A stretch of 64,000 nucleotides of DNA from Silene latifolia (GCF_048544455.1 NC_133536.1:170768325-170832324); one strand, 5' to 3'. Positions 1 to 24,944 are shown, numbered from the stretch's first letter. Notes: a model not told the origin generated them from the sequence alone. Translations and numbers: made by a program.

Positions 1-1012
1 TGAATAGCTATATCTCGAGTTCTACAAATGATAACCAGATGATTCCAACTGGAGATGAAAGCTTATCCTCTTATTTCCAACGCCACCGGAAAACGCCTGA
101 TTTGCCCAAGTAACGAAGAAATGGCGGCCATTTGAAGTTCAGTGCGCGAAGTAGGAATTACACGCTGAACATTGCTCGATTGAAGGGTTAATCTACTCGA
201 TCGACCCCTTTAACCACTCGATCGACCACCTAATCTACTCGATTGAGCACTTAAGTATTCGATCGACCACTTTTGATCACTTTACTGTTCGATCGAGAGC
301 TTTTTGGGAAGATACCTCTCGATCGACTAACTTATAGTTGGTCGATCAAGCAAATCAAGTCTGGCGCAGCATATTTCAAGTCGAGACCTTTTAATTTTAT
401 CTTAGTTTTATCTTATACTAATTATCTCTTATAAATAAGATATTATTAGGTCATTTAGGGGACCTCATACCACGACATATGAGTATATTAGTTTAGTTTT
501 AGTACGGCGTTGTTCCCCCTCTCTATTTTCCGGGATCAAAACTCTGTAATTTCTCCCCCTTTATTCTTTAGTTTAATTCTAGTTTTTATTATCTCTTGCA
601 CATCTTAATCTCTACTCCCTTAATCCTTGTTCTTCTCTAATTATTGTTCTTTAATTAGTTTATGTTGTTGTTATTTAATTCTCTTTATAATATGCTTGAT
701 TTAGTTATTGCAATCGTTACAGTTAGTTTCATTGTTCCAATCATGTTTAGCTAATCCTCTCGCTAGGATTTAGGGGAATCAATGAATAGACGATAGTTGC
801 TAAATAGGATTGCAGATCTGTTGCTGTTATCATGTCTTTGTTGTTATATGTAGCATTTATTGATGATTAGACGGTTAATGCGCATAATTGTTCTAGTTGT
901 ATTTGGCAAACTCTGACCTAGATCGGAAGATAGGAAGAAGTGAGACGTGCTACATTTCTGTAGGATACTCTAATGAGGGCGGAAGCTAAGACCCTGTTCT
1001 TTTAGACTTAAT
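1..1012. repeat. Degenerate LTR-like remnant
   Basis: No gene is visible here. Positions 175-345 hold a cluster of CTCGATCGA-type motifs like those in the LTRs of the retrotransposons further right. After it comes AT-rich sequence with a TATAAATAAGA block near 429 and long T/A-rich stretches, an organisation similar to the Athila-like LTR at 35089-36307. The left edge is outside the window and no primer-binding site was found, so this is read as a truncated or solo LTR of an unassigned family. Confidence 0.4.
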
Positions 1013-1155
1013 TTCAGTTCTAATAAGTTTAATTCAGCTCTATTAAGTTCAATTCAGTTCAGTTCAGCTCCATTCAGTTCAGTTCAGTTCAGTTCAGTTC
1101 AGATCAGATCAGTTTAGTTCAGTTCAGTTTAGTTTAGTTTAGTTCAGATTAGTTA
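1013..1155. repeat. Pentanucleotide microsatellite (GTTCA)n
   Basis: Imperfect tandem GTTCA/GTTTA/GCTCA units run for about 140 bases. They are followed to about 1400 by AT-only low-complexity sequence rich in TAA/TTA. Nothing coding is seen from 1156 to 1930. Confidence 0.85.
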
Positions 1156-1930
1156 ATTCAACATTAATATTATTATTCTTATTTTATATTTTTATTGTTA
1201 TCATTATTGTTATTATTATATTAATTTATTTATTATTGTTATTATTATATTAAAAATTATTTTTTATATTACTATTATATTTATTATTATTTAATTTATT
1301 AATATAATAATAATAATAATAATAAATATGTTATTAATAATATTAATAAAATTGAATATATTAATAAAATAATAATAATAATAATAAAAAAATATTAATA
1401 CTAGTAATATTGCCATTAATCATAATGATAGAATAATAAATAAATACAATAAAGATTTGGCTGATAGTTGTAATTGTATTTGTAGTAAATATATTTACGT
1501 TATTCTTGCTGTGTAAATGGGTAAAAGATTACTTTTATGATATCAATTGTGGTCACTGATTGAGGTTTTATTTGTAGTAATTATTATATTCCAAAAGATC
1601 TCGAGTGATTGCTGCTCAACCCAGAAAGTTTCTTGTTGTAGTCATCCATATAATGTCCTTGATTGATCCAATCATATAAATTTCCAGTTTTACAGGTTGG
1701 TTAGGGATTTAATTTTGACGATGATTAAATAATGAGATAGGGGAAACGTGTTTGGCCCATGTAGTATGTTAAATAGGAAGACCCAATTATATAAGTTAAT
1801 ACAATTAGGCGAGTAAAAAAATGTAGAATCTTCTATTCTTTCGGTAGATAGATGATGCGTTTTGGTAGAGAGCCGGAGTGCACAACAATCCACCAATTTT
1901 AATAAAAAAATAAAAAATACTTCTAATTAG

Positions 1931-2234
1931 TACTCCCTCCTATTCTAAATAACTCTCCCTATTTACTTATTTGGCATACATTTATATTTATTTTAATCAC
2001 CTCACCCCACAACAATACCTCATAATACTCCTACTTTATCTTATTTTAATCACTTTACCCCACAACAATCTTTATTTTAATCACCTTACCCCACAATAAT
2101 ACTTATTTTAATCACACAATACATTTCTCCTCTCCAATCTCCTACCCACTCCAATATTTATCATATAATACTCCCCTCCGTTAATTCCCGTGCCCTCCAT
2201 TAAAAGGGAGAGTTATATAGAATAAGAGGGAGGA
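1931..2234. mobile_element. Stowaway-type MITE upstream of the aminopeptidase gene
   Basis: The left end TA+CTCCCTCCTATTCTAAATAA is matched in inverted orientation at the right end (about 2196-2233), with near-identical arms through the CTCTCCC block. CTCCCTCC termini next to TA are characteristic of Stowaway (Tc1/mariner) MITEs. The right TA has decayed. The interior contains an imperfect minisatellite built on TTATTTTAATCACCTTACCCC. It ends about 190 bp before the APM1 start codon, so it may lie in the promoter or 5' leader. Confidence 0.7.
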
Positions 2235-2424
2235 ATTTTTTTTTTTTGACAACAGCTTCTAATTAGTTGCAACATGTGTAATGTGTTGCAAGGAGAAAGA
2301 GTGTCCTATATCAACATCAAAAACCATCTTAACTTCATAAGATAGACTTTACACTTTTGCCTTCATCTTATTTTTCTGCTTAAAAACCCAGGAAAAAAAC
2401 GCACGCACACACACAAACCCAACA

Positions 2425-5400
2425 ATGGCGTATTCTCAATTCAAAGGACAATCTCGTCTCCCCAAATTCATCATCCCTAAACGCTACGACATCTACCTCA
2501 AACCCGATCTCATCTCCTGCAAATTCGACGGTGTCGTTTCGATCAACCTCGACGTCGTTTCACCCACAAAACATGTTGTTCTCAATGCTGCCGATCTTAC
2601 TGTTGACTCATCTTCTGTTTCCTTCAAACCCAGTTCATCTTCTCAGGTGATCATCATTACCCATTTTTTCTTCCTTTCTAAATCATCAAGTTTTGATCTT
2701 TTCTTATTATTTTGTGTTTTTTTTGTGTGTTTGTTGAAGGAATTGAAAAGTGTAAATGTGGGATTGATTAAAGAAGATGAGATATTAGTTGCTGAATTTG
2801 GTGAGGATCTTCCTGTTGGAGTTGGGGTTTTGAGCATTTCTTTTCAGGGTACTCTGAATGATCAGATGAAAGGATTTTACAGAAGGTGTGTTTTTATATT
2901 AATGTTAACGTTATTGAAAGACCGTCTCACATCGAAGCGGTTTTATACAATTTTATTGAAAGACCGTCTCACATGAGAATTAATGTTTTATTTGTTTTAG
3001 CTTTAGTTTGAAAGGATTTTATAGAAGTGATTGAAAGGATTTTATAGAAGTGATTTTGTACTATTGGGTATGTTGCATGAATTTATAATTAGCAGTAATG
3101 ACATGCATCAAACTTTGTTTCGTTCCAATGGAGTCAAAAGACTCATTACAAAGCAAAATGGACCACTAAACTGGCTGCTCTTCTTTATATTGTGAGTGAA
3201 GTAGCAGTCCAGTTCTTCGATGTAGTTTTCGACACATTTTCATCTTGGGTCATTCGGAAACAACCTCTTTGTATTGCTAACATAATGGTAAGGCTCGGGA
3301 ACCATGATGCACTGAGGTAGTGTTCTTGTTGTAGTGTCATATTGTGTAGTGACATATTGACATGCATCAAACTGTCAACTACTTGTATCAGTTGTATTCA
3401 CTGTTAGCCAATCGAGTTTAGCTCAGTTTAAACTTAATATTCCATTATCTCTCCTTTGATCCTAAATTACAGTAGTTTTAATTTTGTTGTTGATGTTACC
3501 CCTTTGGTGTTTTTGTTAATTGTTATTCTTTATAACTGTTTGTTATTCATGATGATGTTTCAGTAAGTATGAGTTTAATGGGGAGAAAAGGAACATGGCA
3601 GTAACTCAATTCGAGCCTGCAGATGCGAGGCGATGCTTTCCATGCTGGGATGAACCTGCTGCAAAGGTATTATGATTTTTTTTTAAAATGTCAGCAACTA
3701 TCTTCGCAACCATGAGAAGAAAGAAAATGACCTTTTTCATGAGATTAAAGTAGCTGAAGGTTTGGATGGTGGAACTTAGAGATCTATTTGCAGCATCAAT
3801 TTGTTGACAGTTCATTTAGTGACCATTGTTCTCATGTCTCGGGAATATAATTAATTATTTAATTGGTGGATGGACATAATATTAGAAACTCCCTCTTGTA
3901 CTTTAGGTCATTAGAAGAATATAGAGCAGTAGGCACCAGATTGAAAAAAAATGCACATTTATATCACTTATATTGAACTGCCATTCTCGGAGAAAATCAA
4001 TTTGTCTGCTAGCTTTAGCGCCATCACAATTATTTTACTGTTTATGTTCAGGCTACATTCAAGATTACCTTAGACGTTCCATCCGATCTTGTGGCACTTT
4101 CCAATATGCCTGTTATTGAAGAAAAGAAACAAGGGGATCTTAAGACAGTATACTTCGAGGAATCGCCAATTATGTCGACATACTTGGTTGCTGCAGTGGT
4201 GGGCTTGTTTGACTATGTGGAAAGTCACACCTCTGACGGTAGTCTTGCTATTCAAATCCTTTATTCTCTACCTCCACTGTGCTCTCTGTCTACTACTCTA
4301 CTGAACCGTTAACATTGACCACATTACTCGTATCACTTGTGTACTCAGGTATTAAAGTTAGATGCTATTGTCAAGTTGGCAAGGCTGATCAAGGAAAGTT
4401 TGCTCTGGAGGTTGCTGTTAAGACACTTGAATTATATAGAAAGTAATTTTTTTCATCTCTTACCAGTAGACAGCATGAACTCTTGTGTTTTATATTGAAG
4501 AAAGATTGCCTAGCCTTCCCTGTAATGTTATGTTACTCTCAATGAGGATCCTTTGTCCCATTTGGGGTCCCATTCTGTGCCCCACTCCATACACATTTTG
4601 ACACATCAACACATTAGCATATTTATTGTATATTTTTTATTTGCAACAAGTGAGGTGTCAAGATGTGTATGGAGTGGGACACAAAATGGGACACAAAAGT
4701 GGGATAGAGGATCCTCACTGATGTTACTCTGACTCTTCATATTACCTCACGTTAGTGTGTCCAACACTTCCACTCTACATGAGTAGGACACTTGGTCACT
4801 TCATTGCGAGCTAAAGCCATGAGAATTTTTCATGAAATAGTGAAGTCCGACACCTAGACACGTACTTGTGTGCGTATCAAATATTTCTAATCCTGTTCGA
4901 CTGACATAAGTGAACTGTTGGAGCACACTTTGTTTTCGCATAACTGTCACATTACCATTTTATTATTAATTTGTTTTTTATAATATGAAAGGTATTTTGA
5001 TGTGCCTTACACCCTTCCCAAACTGGATATGGTTGCCATACCTGATTTTGCTGCCGGTGCTATGGAGAACTATGGTTTAGTCACCTACCGTGAGACTGCT
5101 TTGCTGTATGATGAAAAACATTCTGCTGCTTCTAACAAGCAAAGGGTAAATTTTTGCTCTGCTAGATAAGCAGTGCAACTTAGTTGGTCCAATTAGTCGT
5201 CTTGCATCACCACTTCAATGACGTTGTTTTCTCTATCTGTAGGTTGCTATCGTGGTTGCTCATGAGTTGGCTCATCAATGGTTTGGAAATCTTGTGACCA
5301 TGGAGTGGTGGACTCATTTATGGTTGAATGAGGGATTTGCCACATGGGTACCACAAACTTGATACTTAGTGATTTTTTCTTTTCTAACATTGAATTGGTT

Positions 5401-8400
5401 TTGGACGTATAAATTACCAATTCACTGTTTATCTTTAGGTATCATACTTGGCAGCCGATGTTTTGTTCCCAGAATGGAATATATGGACTCAGTTTCTCGA
5501 CCAGACAACTGATGGTCTTAGACTCGATGGACTCTCAGAATCACATCCGATTGAGGTGTGCTTGACATATTCTTGCTAATTTCTCACGCAGATACTTGAC
5601 TTTCCCCTTTTGTGGTGATCATCTTAAAGCGAGCGTTGACGCACTGTCTTAAATTCGTTCCATCTTTTCAGGTGGAGATAAATCATGCGAGTGAAATTGA
5701 TGAAATATTTGATGCTATTAGTTACAGGAAAGGTGCATCTGTCATTCGGATGCTACAAAGCTACCTTGGAGCAGATATTTTTCAGGTATTGACTTCTTGT
5801 CTAAATGGGGCACATGCTGTCTTGTCTTATCTGACATTTCTCCTTATAAATGTACATATGTTCAGTCGACTATATAATATAATTTTCGTTGCTGCTTCTC
5901 AAGATGTCTAGATTCCAGAACTCATTCTTGGACTTATTTGTATTCCCGGATTTTGTTTCATTATCATTTGTGTGTGTGTGTGTGTGTGGAGGAGCAACCT
6001 GGTCTTGGTACAATGATTGATAGAAAACAGAATAGCCTTTTACACTTTTTTTTCTGACAACGATGAACTGTAATATATATAAAAAGGAGTACAAAGACAT
6101 ACAACATTTGCCTAGCCAGTAGCAAGGCTTACCGACCAGAATTGATGATTCTTTACAAGCCTACGAATCTGGTTAATAGTATGAAAAAGGTAAACGGGGA
6201 CTGGCATAGGAGAAAAGCCGGAACTGAGAGTAGTTTCTTAGATGTCACATGGAAAGTGCCAAAGTGGCATACACAATATTCTTGTCGAGAGCAGTTTGCA
6301 TCATTGCAAGTAGTACATCAGCTGAAACATGGAAGAGAGACGAAGCATTATTCTTGAAAATTCATAACTACCCAGCTATGTAGGTTGTTTAGCAATATAT
6401 TAATTCCATTACTTTTCAAATGATTTTCTTTATGTGATTGAAACATGGAGTTTGATAGATGTTCAACTCTCCTTTCACCTTATTAGCCGAGTCGGGGATA
6501 ATGTTGTACTTTCAGTTATAAATTATAATGTTGCAGATTCTGTTGTATATATGATGTTGACTTTCTGCTGTTACCAGAGGGCCCTAGCTTCATACATAAA
6601 GAAGTATGCCTGCTCAAATGCAAAGACTGAAGACTTATGGGCTGTTCTTGAGGAGGAATCTGGTGAACCTGTAAAGCAACTAATGAATTCATGGACGCAG
6701 CAAAAAGGTTATCCTGTTATCTCTGTTAAGATCAAAGATCAGAAGCTGGAATTAGATCAGGTATACTTCACTTCCACTTCAATGAATTTTCTTACAGTTT
6801 ATCTTGTTATTTTTTGGTAGTTTTCTTGTTATTTTTGGTAGTTTTCTTTAGTGTATGTGATCTTGTTGCCTTGTTGGTGTAGTTTCTGTCTCACATACAT
6901 TGCCAACCTTACTGATTCATGAATTCAATGCAGTCACTCTTTTTGTTGAGTGGTTTGCCTGGAGACGGGCAATGGATAGTCCCAATCACATTAAGTTGCG
7001 GTTCCTATGATAACCGTCAAAGTTTCCTTCTAAAAGAAAAGTCTGGAACCATTGATGTTAAAGACTCAGCTTGGATCAAACTCAACGTGGATCAGACGGC
7101 ATTTTATAGAGTAAAATATGATGAGAATCTCGAGGCTAAACTTCGACTTGCTATAGAGAAGAACGAGTTGTCACCTACAGATAGATTTGGTGAGATTAAT
7201 GTCTTATACTCTTATATAGTTGTATGACTTGTATCCACATCACCACATGATGATTTACTCAACATTGAGATCTTTATTTGACAGTATTACTCTGATCAAC
7301 AGGTATTTTGGACGATTCATTTGCATTGTGTACGAGCGGCAGGCAGTCCCTGACTTCCTTACTGACTTTGATGGGCTCTTTCAAAGAGGAAACTGATTAT
7401 ACTGTCCTCTCCCACTTGATCACTGTAATTTTCAACTCTATATTCTTTAAAGCTAAATAGTCGATGTCATGTCTTGAATTCGTTTTGTTCACTTGGGTTC
7501 CTAGTTGAGTAATTAATTTTTGTTTATTTCTTAACTTTGTCTCCATTCCTTGTAGATAAGCTACAAAGTTGTGAGAATAGTTGCTGATGCTACTCCAGAA
7601 ACACTTGATAACCTCAAAAAATTCTTCATCAACCTCTTCGATTATCCAGCAAGGTGATCTTTAATATTAGTTGGAGATGATTTTTATTTCTTGCATGGAC
7701 TAAATGGTTTTTAAAAGTGCATTTCTATTATTTTAGAGGTAATCTGGTGTACGGATGAAGGTTCCCATATATCTGTATGTTACCTATACCCTCGTGTACT
7801 CGTATGTTAGTTATAAAAAATTTACGGCGAAGAAGAAAAATTGTAGCAAATGTCTATACCATTTAGATTTTGATAAGCAGCAAAACTCAAGATGCTATCC
7901 TTTATTGCAAGTTCAAGCATTGCTAATGGAACTGACTTGACTTTTTTCTGAGGGTACACAAATTAATGGATGTGAAGGATCCTTTATACATTGATTAATG
8001 GATGATAGCTTATGTTGTATCATCCTCGATTATCATTTCATTTCATATTCCTAGAATTTCATGTGACTTATATTAATCGAGCCAACAAAGATACCTGATT
8101 CCTTTTGTGTTATCATTAGTCTAGAATAGCATTAGACATGTCAAACGGGTCGGGCGTGTATTCATGTTGAGGTTAGGGTCATATTGGTCGGATCAAATAC
8201 GGGCCACGGTCCGAATAGGGTCAAACCGTCAAAATACAAGTCAAAAATACTTCTGCACGTCTGTGATTTTCTATTTTTAAAATAAAATAAAAATTAAGAT
8301 TGAATCACTTTATATAATATTTTAATTATATTCATTGCCTAAAGTATTTATTTTGAAACAACTGTAAACATTGACTTGTTTTGATAATTATATTTATTAA

Positions 8401-11400
8401 ATGATAGGAGTATATATGTATATAAAATTCAACTGTAATCATTTTTGTGATTTTGAGTATTGAAATGAATGCTTTTTTTAATAATTATTTCACATATAGT
8501 ACATAAATATTAATATTTTAATACGTTTTAAAAACAGCCATTGTTTTTCTTTGTATATGTTTTAAATTTACATTTAACATAAACTTATCTTTCACCAATA
8601 GGATCGAACAGGTCGGGTCGGGTTTTGACCCTGAAATAATGGGTCATTTTAACTTCCACTTTTTTTTTGGTTGCGGGTAAAGATTTACGGGTCTTGATAA
8701 TGAAAAAACGGGTATTGGTTGGGTATATTATAGTACATTTTGAGGTATTTTTTTAATATAAATTTTTTCATATAGACTTTTAGTTGGCATCCTATCTATT
8801 GTTGGATGACGTATCACAGTGGCACGCTAAAATGCATGTCTGTGGTCTTCTCTCACTCAAAGGACTTAAGTTAAAAGTTTGACTAAGGTTTGCTTGTGAA
8901 GCCTTAAGAATTTTATTGTACTAATACTTTTGTGATTATTATTGAGTTACCCATATATTATATTGTAGGAAACTTGGGTGGGAGCCCAAATCAGGTGAGA
9001 GCCACTTGGATGCCATGTTGAGAGGGGAATTATTGACAGTACTTGCAGAACTTGGGCATGAAAATACGCTCAACGAAGCTACTAGGCGCTTTGATGCATT
9101 CTGTGCTAACAGGGATTCTCCCCTTCTACCACCTGATACTAGAAAGGTATTTTAGACAGTTTGCTTGGTACGTTTCTAGTTTTCTACCTATCTACTATCG
9201 TCAGACGTGTATTAGAGTTTAGTTTTACCTCATTTTTGTATGAATTTATAAAAGGACTTACTTGCACTTGCTCGAGGCCCCGAGCATTGGACATGTTGAC
9301 ATATACATTAAGGATATAGAATTGTAAGAGTGACATAGGTACTATTCCTGTGTTGTGTGATTGTATCTACTTGTGGGTGTTGAATGATCAGTTGTGTTAA
9401 CCCCAGATTTTATGCTCTTTTAACTGGGGGTATACACGGAAAGTTCTTTTAGATGGCGTTGGTTCACATAGTGTCATGGGTTGGATTATGGGAATCAAAC
9501 GAGGCTGGCATGGGTTGGACCTTGATTCCTATTACCAAGTATTTGGTTCATTTTTGGACGAATCGGTCAGCCAATCAATTTTTTTAATTATTTTTTTTTT
9601 AAATAATTCACATAGCAGAACTTTTTTTATATAACTATCGGTTTTATAAAATCAGAGAATTTACAGCATAAAAGAACTTCTGTAATAACTAACATTTATT
9701 CCCAAAATTACAAATAATTATCATATCTAAAGAATAAATTCTCATGCAACATTGTTCAAACTATTACAGAAAATGCTCTCCATTATTATAGTAATTACAA
9801 AGATAAAATCTTATTTACAATTGAAATGTAAATTACAGGCATTAAAGCTTGTGGAGTTAAGCATCGCCTTTCTTTGTATCAAGATCAAGCCATACTCGTC
9901 AATTTTTTTTTATAACCTAGGAAATGTTGCATAAAACTAGCATTTGTATTTTTGCAAATAACTTACTGATATGTCTTAGTTTTTGACTTAGGAAGGCAAA
10001 TAGCGTGCTTTTGTTTTATTATTTTGTGAAAAATAGATGGTCTGCTTTCCAATAACTAGTGTGGTTGATAGTAAGGTTTTTTTTTTCCCCTTCTTTTCCC
10101 TTCTAACGAATTATAAATTTGAGGGTGGTATACTCACCTTCCTCATTGGCTATCAAAACCCCATACCTCATGGGTTTGAGGTATGGATTCAAAATATAAA
10201 AGCAATCACTAGGTATAATTTTAGACCATTCTAACTCCATACCTCATCATCCTAGTCAGACTTATGAATGATCTTTGATATAGTAACCTTCTCTCAAGGA
10301 CAAAGGTGCCTCTCTTTATCGACTTATGGCATAGGGGAAAAGTAGGTACCTCGTAGTTAGTAATCGATACTCACTCTTCACTCTTCATTTGTGTTTGAAT
10401 GTTCATGTTTAACACTCAACCCCAGGATGGGTAGGTGCATTTCTAAGCTAAAAGAGCAAAAATTGTTTCTACTTTTAACTGAACCATGGTTCCACAGGCT
10501 TTTTTTTTTTTTTTTTTTAATCACTTTGTATACCCCCTCCTTTCCCGGTGTTTGTAGAATGACTAGAATCTATTTCTCCCCTAATATAAAATCTATTGGT
10601 TTATTTCTACTTCATCACAGGCTGCATATACAGCTGTGATGCAAAAAGTCAATGGGTCGAATAAGTCAGGATATGAAGCTGTTTTGAGAGTATACAGGGA
10701 GACAGATCTAAGCCAAGAGAAAACCCGCATAATAGGCACGAGTTCACCTCACTTTTATTTTCTGATACTTTTGTTACCCCTAGTTTGACCTTTTAACTTG
10801 TTTTCTGATTCTTGCATTTGTGTTCTTCCGTGATGTTTCTGTAGGTTCGCTAGCAGCTTGTCCTGATGCTAATGTTGTTCTTGAAGTTCTCAATTTTTTG
10901 TTGTCCCCTGAGGTAAGCCGTAACATATAAATCTAGTACTCTAGCTCCTTTGTCTCACACATTTGTTTATGTATTTCTTTTTTGTTTGCCTCAGCCATTT
11001 GTTTAGGTGTCCTATTTTGTTAAGTTTTTTTCGTCAAAGAGATTGCTGTGCCGTCGTTTTATTTCTAAGTTTTATTCATGTGACTGGTGGACCCTAGTAC
11101 TGGAGATGTCATTGAGATGGACTGCACCTGTTCTATTGATGCACAAGAGCTAGATATTGTACCCGCCGTGAACGTTGTACCCTCCCTGGGAGGTTTGGTG
11201 GGATTGGAGTTTGCATCGTACCCACTTTTTACTCTCCTGTCCACCACATATTAAGATACTTGATACAATTATGTCTATTTTATAGACTTGGTAAAGTAAC
11301 CATACCCGCCTACCCTATAGTTAACACTAAAGCAGCCATTATTAATTCTCCTAATCCATTTGCATGTGCTTGCGATTAAAAAACAATCCAAAAGCAAAAT

Positions 11401-12459
11401 GGATGAGACTCATGAGAGGGGTAAGGTTTGTACTATAATTGGTATCGTAGATTGCTTCTTTTAAATAATTTTGATTACGATAGGTTCGAAGTCAAGATGC
11501 AATTATTGGACTTGGAGTCAGCATGGAAGGGCGTGAAATAGCTTGGAAATGGCTTCAGGTAAGAACCTCAGCTTGTTACATAAAACACTTAACATACCTT
11601 TAAGATATGACCTTTGTGCGCCTTGTAGTTGTAGTCTTGTAGATAAGTCCCAAGGCACTGTTCCCTTCCCTTTGCCACATTAGCATGAGATGTTACTCAT
11701 TTACCTGTTAGGCTGTTGTCCCTTTCTTAAGATCCTAAAAGAGTCTTGTCGGGTGGAATTTTATTTTGATAATACAAATTTGTTTGAAAAGATACGTGGG
11801 TGTCGCTTTCTCCACATTCCTTGCACATCATTGTCACAGCCCTCAGTATATCTTGATGCGCTCACACGCTTTAAAACTAAGTTTGTAGGAGGGAAATTGT
11901 ATATCCAAGTCCTTCCCTCCAAATCCCGACCCATCTTGCTAACCAAACAAGAGAATCACTCTTCTTCCCTTATTCTCTAAATCCCTCCATCAACAATCTT
12001 TTTATCTATTCTTTTAGCTGTGTAGTTTTTTTTTTTCTTTTGCATGTCAGTACCTCTTATTTGTTTATTATAGCTAATTTGTCATCATGAATGATTTCTC
12101 GCAGGATAACTGGGATCATATATCAAAGACATGGGGTTCCGGTTACCTAATTACCCGCTTCATTAGTGCGATTGTCTCCCCTGTAAGTTTTCTTGATCAA
12201 ATTATCTAAAACAAGTACACCTTCGGATGTCTACATTTTATTGATATAAAGGTGACGATTTTTGGCCTTTTCCCAGTTTTCCTCAATCGAAAAGGCGAAA
12301 GAGATAGAGGAATTCTTTGCAACTCGAATGAAACAAGCGATTGTAAGGACCTTGAAGCAGAGCATTGAAAGAGTTCATATCAACGCTGGGTGGGTTCAGG
12401 CTGTCCAAAAAGAAACTCATCTAGCTCAAGTCGTGCTTGATTTGTCGCAAAGAAACTGA
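2425..12459 (+). CDS. APM1: M1 family zinc aminopeptidase (puromycin-sensitive / APM1 type)
   Basis: Reading splice sites with protein continuity gives 19 exons: 2425-2646, 2740-2885, 3564-3666, 4052-4238, 4349-4442, 4992-5145, 5243-5347, 5439-5555, 5672-5785, 6578-6760, 6934-7189, 7303-7424, 7556-7653, 8969-9146, 10621-10735, 10845-10912, 11484-11558, 12105-12182 and 12277-12459. They sum to 2598 nt, or 865 aa, close to the roughly 880 aa usual for plant APM1. Seen: GAMEN substrate-binding motif at about residues 273-277; HELAH at 309-313 with NEGF 19 residues later (zinc ligands H309, H313, E332; catalytic E310); probable transition-state Tyr394 in the SYRKGAS block; and an ERAP1-like C-terminal helical domain ending FATRMKQ...IERVHIN. 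The enzyme removes N-terminal residues from peptides. In Arabidopsis the APM1 family acts in auxin-transport protein trafficking and root growth; that role is inferred here. The start ATG has good context (CAACAATGGCG). All introns are GT-AG except intron 15, which is GC-AG. No frame damage is seen. Confidence 0.95.
2911..2975. repeat. Direct repeat of GAAAGACCGTCTCACAT in intron 2
   Basis: The block ATTGAAAGACCGTCTCACAT occurs twice about 42 bp apart just inside intron 2 of the aminopeptidase gene. A related GACGGTCTC block occurs at about 42648. It looks like debris of a small dispersed repeat; the family is not identified. Confidence 0.45.
4540..4720. mobile_element. Mutator-type hairpin MITE in APM1 intron 5
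   Basis: A 181-bp foldback element starts CAATGAGGATCC and ends GGATCCTCACTG. Its two arms of about 70 bp are inverted copies with scattered mismatches. It is flanked by a perfect 10-bp direct repeat, ATGTTACTCT, at 4530-4539 and 4721-4730. Long TIRs with a 9-11 bp target duplication are typical of MULE-derived MITEs. The gene's splice sites around it are intact. Confidence 0.85.
5969..5988. repeat. (GT)n microsatellite in APM1 intron 9
   Basis: An uninterrupted GT dinucleotide run lies inside the 792-bp intron 9. The rest of the intron shows no recognisable gene. Confidence 0.85.
8135..8740. repeat. Possible interspersed repeat with GGGTCGGGT ends in APM1 intron 13
   Basis: Intron 13 (7654-8968) is unusually long. 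It contains a segment bounded by CAAACGGGTCGGGCG near 8150 and GGTCGGGTCGGGTTTTGACCC near 8611-8631, with AT-rich sequence between. Clustered GGGTCGGG-type blocks in an otherwise AT-rich intron suggest an old insertion. I could not find clear target duplications or a superfamily signature. Confidence 0.25.
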
Positions 12460-13965
12460 TGTGGCGCACTCTTGTGCTGCAAAGTCTAATTTCGATTATG
12501 CCCCTTGTTTCTTTACAAGGGGTGTAATCAGAACAACTTCAGTTTGGTGAACAGGCTTTTCTTGATGGGGCGAGGCTTGTAGAAGTTCATAATTTAATTT
12601 TTTTTTTTTCTATAGAAGACAGATCAAAGTATCTTTTATCTTATTTTGGGAAGCCTCGGTTTGTTGCAACAAGAACTTGTGTTGGAAATTCGAAAAGAGC
12701 TATGTTGATTATTGATGTTTAGTTGGGTCTAGATAAGTGTATCGATTTGATGGGTTTTGGTATATTTTCTATAATGGGTTGTTCACATGGTTAGAGAGGA
12801 TGGGTTTGATGTTGTTGGTTGGGAAGGAAGTGGTGACATTCTTCTTTTAATGTGCATGCTGTTACAATCAGTTAATTTGCTCTTGTTCTTAGTTAGGCAG
12901 GCCATTAAAGTTTCATTTCTTCCCTCTTGTGGCGTAAATACACTTTGTTCTTGTCACTATGTAGCTCATATATAGTGGCATTTGAGAGATGGACTGTTGT
13001 CGAAGATGCCCAACTTCACCTGTTTGGTTATATTATATGTTTCTAAGTTATATCCAGTAACGGATGTAATAAGGGTTTCGAGAGCCCAAACGATGTGTAA
13101 TTGCATTTTTTATTGTTGGCAAAAAGAAAAAGAAAAAATAGGTGAACAGAATTCAGGTGCAAAGTTTGATACTGTTGCCTGTCGGTAGCTTTTTGGGACA
13201 ATCTAAACCAATGGTCGCATTTCTCATTTGTTTTAAAATTAACTTATTTACCCCTTACTTTTTGAGACAATCCAATCCGAAGGTAACATATCTGTACACA
13301 CTTTCATGCTTTACAAATCAACTGGATTTTTCAGAGAGTTCACCTCAATATTTCAGTTGGATGAAGTGGAAATTCTCATTTTTATCATAGCTAATACTAA
13401 AAACGGTGTTTCACTTCACATCAAGGATCAAAGTATCAAACTTTATCTCATACACTAAAAGGCTCAATTTTCTTAACTTCAAACTTTTCAATAAGCTTCG
13501 GGATCATATCTAAAATCACTTGGATACAAACATTACAATGTATGTTTTTGGAACCTACATAGTGACCAGAAACTGCCACTAGAGATGGCGTTACATTAAT
13601 CCCTAAAGTAGCCAACCTGGGCAGTCAGGACCAAACTTTATACGTACCCATAATCTGGTATCTACCCAAGTAAATACTAAGAAATGGTGGAAATGGAGAA
13701 TATAAAATAATAAAAATACAATATGAGCAGAACAAAAATCTCTCTATTACTCAAGCCCCTTCTTTTCAATTTCAATTCCGCCAAACTAGCCCTGTAGCGG
13801 GTTACCTTGATGTTTCTTAAATACTGTACACATAGGAGGTGGTGGCGGTGGCACCCGTGGTGGTGGTGCAGAATACTCTGCAGCCAGATAAAATGCCACC
13901 ACATTTTGGTAAAGCCCCAAAATTAGGGCATAAATTCTACAAGATTGCCACCTGCTCTTATTAAT
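12460..13965. other. Convergent intergenic region
   Basis: This 1.5-kb interval lies between the stop codons of the + strand aminopeptidase and the - strand kinase, so it holds both 3' UTRs. It is AT-rich with T-runs. I saw no supported gene, no transposon ends and no clear poly(A) signal that could be assigned with confidence. Confidence 0.6.
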
Positions 13966-24944
<10,979 letters not shown>

